A stretch of DNA of 64,000 nucleotides. Origin: Eremophila alpestris peregrina (taxonomy: Eukaryota; Chordata; Aves; Passeriformes; Alaudidae). The stretch spans positions 9,042,059 to 9,106,058 of the forward strand of contig WMCF01000032.1 of assembly GCA_009792885.1 (NCBI GenBank), written 5' to 3'. Each line of letters starts with the position of its first letter. The stretch's first letter is position 1. The notes beneath the pieces were generated by a model. That model was not told where the DNA came from. It saw only the letters and a list, made by a program, of their open reading frames with translations, and did not search any database. The translations under genes were made by a program, and so were the position numbers. Of the stretch, positions 61,129-64,000 are shown in pieces.

Positions 61129-61463
61129 GTATGCTGTGTCCTACCTGGCTGAGACCTAAAGCAGGTCAGCATTTCACCCATCACAGGAACTGATACAAAA
61201 ACCACTGCTTTGCTGCTTATCTGTGCCCAGATTTCCCTAAAGCTCTGCTTAAAATGTGCTTTATATGTGTAAGTCCAAAATGTTCAGCTCCAGTCAATGG
61301 CAGAGCTAACATTAAAATAAATACATATTTCTTTGCCTTTCTTCAATGTTGGCACTTCCAGTGTAGCTGTTGCCTGCAGTTGGAAAATCAGACTCTTAAT
61401 TATTTTCTTTCTCTCTTATTCTTTCCTTGTGTAATGCTGCATGTGCCATGTTTCTGCACACAG
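61129..61463 (+). other. KNOP1: KNOP1 intron 3
   Basis: A 335-bp intron, gtatgctg to tgcacacag; nothing else seen. Confidence 0.92.
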
Positions 61464-61541
61464 GTGAGGAGGCAGGCCCTGCAGGAGGAGATTGATAGAG
61501 AATCTGGCAAAACCAAGGCTGGCACTCCCAAAGTGGGACAG
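61464..61541 (+). CDS. KNOP1: KNOP1 coding exon 3
   Basis: This 78-base exon encodes VRRQALQEEIDRESGKTKAG and TPKVGQ, phase 0 on both sides. The VRRxALQEEIDRESGKT core is essentially identical to human KNOP1, and forms the start of the conserved C-terminal region. Confidence 0.96.
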
Positions 61542-63128
61542 GTAATGTATGAGTTTGGGCCTCAGCCTGATGGAAATGCTGTGTCCCAGGGCAGGTTCCT
61601 GTAAAAGACACTGTGCTGTGTTTTGTCTGTGGCTCAGGTTCCTTCTGACTGCACATTTCAGGTCAGGCTGTAGAACTGGTTCTGAGAGCTGAGCACTGAA
61701 CTCCTGGCACTGTCCAGTGCTCTCATTCCCATCATCACTCCTCAAAAGCAGCATTTTCCTCTGGTTCCTCTGGAGAATGAGCCACCAAAAATGGCTTCAG
61801 CAGCATTTTCTGCTCACTGTGAAATGCCATTTCTGGGCTGTGGATGCAGCAGTCACTGAAGTGTTTCTTTTTCCTGCAAGGCTTTGCACACATTCAGCAA
61901 CAGGGACACACAAGGGAAGGTAAAAGGGGTCTGATATTTACAGTCACTCCTCTCATGGCTTCTGCATCTTTCCTCACCTCTTTGGGAGGTGATTCCTGAA
62001 TCTTTGCTCTTGCTCCTGCTCAGGCTGGCTCCTGACAGTCCCAGTGAGGCAGTGGAAACTTGCAGTGGTGTTCAGCCAGGGGTAAGAAGATTGAGGTGGA
62101 GAGAAAGCTCTGCTGGTGATTCAGGCTTCTGTTGTTCAGCAGGACTGCCAGAATGCCTAGAAAGCTGGAATGTGCCTCAAACAAATGCCAGAAACAACTG
62201 CTGTAGATCTCACAGAGTGGGAGGGAGTCTCTGGAACTGCAAGTGTCTAATGGTCTCTGCAGTCATTGAGAAAAATTACATCCCTGGCAGGAGCTCTCAG
62301 TTCCTTGGCACTCCTCTGTCTGTGTTTAGCTGTGTGCAGAAGAATAGGAGCTGTGAAAACTTAATTCATCAGCTGCACAAAGAGTGAGCTGGAAATGCTT
62401 CAGCAAAGCTGTGTGTAAGTGCCTGCCAGCAGCTCACTTCAAAACACAGTTTTGACAAGCCAGAATTGTATTTGCATCTGTGCAGATGTCTCCCATTGCA
62501 GAGGGAGCACTCACATTTATTTCTCTGTGTGTGATGTGTGTGTGTCAGGCTGGGTTTGTACAGCAGCCTGCCTTTGTGCAGGGTCCAAAGGCTGAACTGT
62601 TGTGGGCAGGTTTCTGTCAGTGCCAGGTGTTCTGGCCTGTGACAGGGAATGAGACTCCAGCCTTGCTTTTATTTTCCCCTCATAAACCCCTGCTGCAGCT
62701 TGCCTGCTGTGTGTCATGTTGGCTGCAGAGAATGACTGTTCCATGCAAGCTGCAACTGTTCTCTTGGAAGGAGTTCAGGCTCACATAAACACACCACTCA
62801 ATTCACTTTTTTCCCTTTGATGTAGCCAGCTTCATCTATTTAATTAATAATCATACATTCTGCCATTTATATCATGCCCAATTTGAAAGAAAAAACTCTG
62901 AGTAGAAATCCTGCCAAAAATATTTACAAATGACTGCACAGCTCTAGCTCAGGGGTCAAACTCACCCTTTAATAATGAAGCCTGTTCTTAGGTAAGCCAA
63001 AAAGTTCATGAACTTTGTCAATCCTGTGGTGTATCTGGGGTTTTCCATAGACAGCTGAAATCTCATTGCCTCCTCAGGAAGGAGCCAGAATTTCTGAATT
63101 TTCATGTTAACTTTGTTTTGCCTCACAG
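61542..63128 (+). other. KNOP1: KNOP1 intron 4
   Basis: A 1.6-kb intron running from gtaatgta to gcctcacag. It contains a short GT tract near 62525-62545 and no other feature that I can support. Confidence 0.88.
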
Positions 63129-63440
63129 GATATGAAGCTTGGACAGTGGAGCACAGCTACTTTCAAAAGCTCTGAGGAGCAGATGAAGTTTTTTAGACTG
63201 ATGGGTGGCTTTAAAAAGGGTTCTGTGCCCATCCAAAATCCCTCAGCAGCTCCAGACAAAGCAAACATGGCTCTGAACAAGGAAGGGCAGGAGAAGTTGC
63301 AGCAGGCTCTGAAGATGGAGTTTGATAAAGCAATGGACTTGAAACAACACAGAGGAATTGGTCTTGGATTTCAACCTGCTACCAGCAGAAGAGGATACAT
63401 AGACAAATACTCATCTAGATCCATCAAATTCAAAGATTAA
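63129..63440 (+). CDS. KNOP1: KNOP1 last coding exon: SMAP-type C-terminal domain
   Basis: The exon is 312 bases including TAA, entering in phase 0 after gcctcacag. It encodes DMKLGQWSTATFKSSEEQMK, then FFRLMGGFKK, a linker, and a C-terminus ending GYIDKYSSRSIKFKD. The pattern GQWxTAxF...QxKFxRLMGGFK and the final YIDxxxSxSxKxxD are the hallmarks of the KNOP1 C-terminal domain, classified with the small-acidic-protein (SMAP) family. Together the four coding exons give 1782 bases, 593 codons plus stop. That is longer than the human protein as I recall it (about 458), with the extra length in the lysine-rich exon. Confidence 0.96.
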   Translation, partial: DMKLGQWSTATFKSSEEQMKFFRLMGGFKKGSVPIQNPSAAPDKANMALNKEGQEKLQQALKMEFDKAMDLKQHRGIGLGFQPATSRRGYIDKYSSRSIKFKD

Positions 63441-63498
63441 AACTCAGAAGTAATAAAAAAGTGGAATTTCTTTTTGCCTTCCCCATCTTTTTACTTGA

Positions 63499-63504
63499 AA
63501 TAAA
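63499..63504 (+). terminator. KNOP1: Proximal poly(A) signal of KNOP1
   Basis: AATAAA in ttgaaataaagtt lies 59 bases after the stop codon, with TTTGGTTT sequence about 25 bases on. It would give a very short 3'UTR. Confidence 0.45.
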
Positions 63505-63714
63505 GTTAAAAAATGCTGAAGAAATTTGGTTTAAGAGGTACTTGAAGTACAAGTGTTCACCTGCCTGTACCAGTGGAGCTGGGTCCTCACTTCATCCAAC
63601 AGTAAGTGTTTGCATCCTTTATCTGTTCTGTGGGGCCAGAGCCAGCCTCCTTCAAAGACTCTGCCATGCCTGCAATTAGTTCAAATTCAGTTTGGTTTTT
63701 TTAACTGCTGATTT

Positions 63715-63720
63715 AATAAA
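63715..63720 (+). terminator. KNOP1: Distal poly(A) signal of KNOP1
   Basis: AATAAA in gatttaataaactt is preceded by a T-rich stretch and followed by ttacttttatct. Either this or the signal at 63499 could be the main one. Confidence 0.45.
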
Positions 63721-63740
63721 CTTACTTTTATCTATATCTT

Positions 63741-64000
63741 AAGTGACTCTAAAGGATTTTAATGTTCTGTAAAATCTTCACTTTTTTACACTCAGTGGTA
63801 CAAAATGATGGTGCTTTACTTTAAAGACACTCTGGTGCTGTGCCCTCAAATTTGATGAGGGCAGAGTTTTAACTCAGCAAGTGGTTCTTAAAAATCTAAC
63901 ATCTTTATAATAATGGACAGCATTATTATATAGAACATCCTCTGTATTTGAACTGCTGAGGTTCTGTGTTCTCTTCTGCTTTGAAACAAATGCTGAATCC
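63741..64000. other. Downstream flank of KNOP1
   Basis: 260 bases of AT-rich sequence with no feature. The next gene in the conserved order (VPS35L in human) is not reached. Confidence 0.6.

Larger units (their letters stand above)
63441..63740 (+). other. KNOP1: KNOP1 3' untranslated region
   Basis: Three AATAAA hexamers follow the stop at 63452-63457, 63499-63504 and 63715-63720. The second and third are followed by T- or GT-rich sequence. The end is inferred. Confidence 0.6.

Noticed and set aside
1..64000. tRNA, rRNA, CRISPR, retroviral or DNA-transposon features
   Set aside because: I looked for cloverleaf-type B boxes, regularly spaced direct repeats, long terminal repeats and retroviral-type frames, and saw none that I could support by eye.

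Overview
This is a vertebrate nuclear genomic window, most likely from a bird and plausibly a songbird. The reasons are intron-split genes with GT/AG junctions, two CpG-island promoters, one recognisable CR1 retrotransposon 3' end, very little other interspersed repeat, and a compact version of a locus I recall as much larger in mammals. No bacterial, viral or CRISPR-like system is present.

The three genes match the order and relative orientation of human 16p12.3. GPRC5B lies on the + strand, with coding exons at 14497-15502, 20077-20189 and 21529-21573. It encodes an orphan class C seven-helix receptor of 387 residues. IQCK lies on the - strand, running from about 55992 down to about 25493 in nine proposed exons. 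It encodes an IQ-motif protein with a DPY30-like docking segment. KNOP1 lies on the + strand, with a non-coding first exon ending near 56093 and coding exons at 57837-59159, 61060-61128, 61464-61541 and 63129-63440. It encodes a 593-residue lysine-rich nucleolar protein. GPRC5B and IQCK are convergent. IQCK and KNOP1 are divergent and appear to share one short CpG-island promoter, which a 905-base assembly gap (56116-57020) interrupts on the KNOP1 side.

Layout: 1-8030 is gene-free upstream sequence with small tandem repeats. 8030-9330 is a repeat-laden CpG island, the probable GPRC5B promoter and 5' exon. 9330-14488 is AT-rich intron. 14489-24965 holds the GPRC5B coding exons, introns and a 3.4-kb 3'UTR. 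25490-55992 is IQCK. 55993-56115 is the bidirectional promoter. 56116-57020 is the gap. 57021-63720 is the rest of KNOP1, followed by a short downstream flank.

The three genes do not form a pathway; their proximity is conserved synteny. The points most worth a second look are: the 24-bp minisatellite just inside GPRC5B intron 2, which stays in frame with the receptor; the proposed tiny IQCK last exon lying about 500 bp from the GPRC5B poly(A) signal; the split but consensus-perfect IQ motif; two IKTE SUMO-type sites in KNOP1; and the GC-rich minisatellites in both promoters. I did not find a previously undescribed system. Comparisons with human proteins are from memory and were not aligned computationally.
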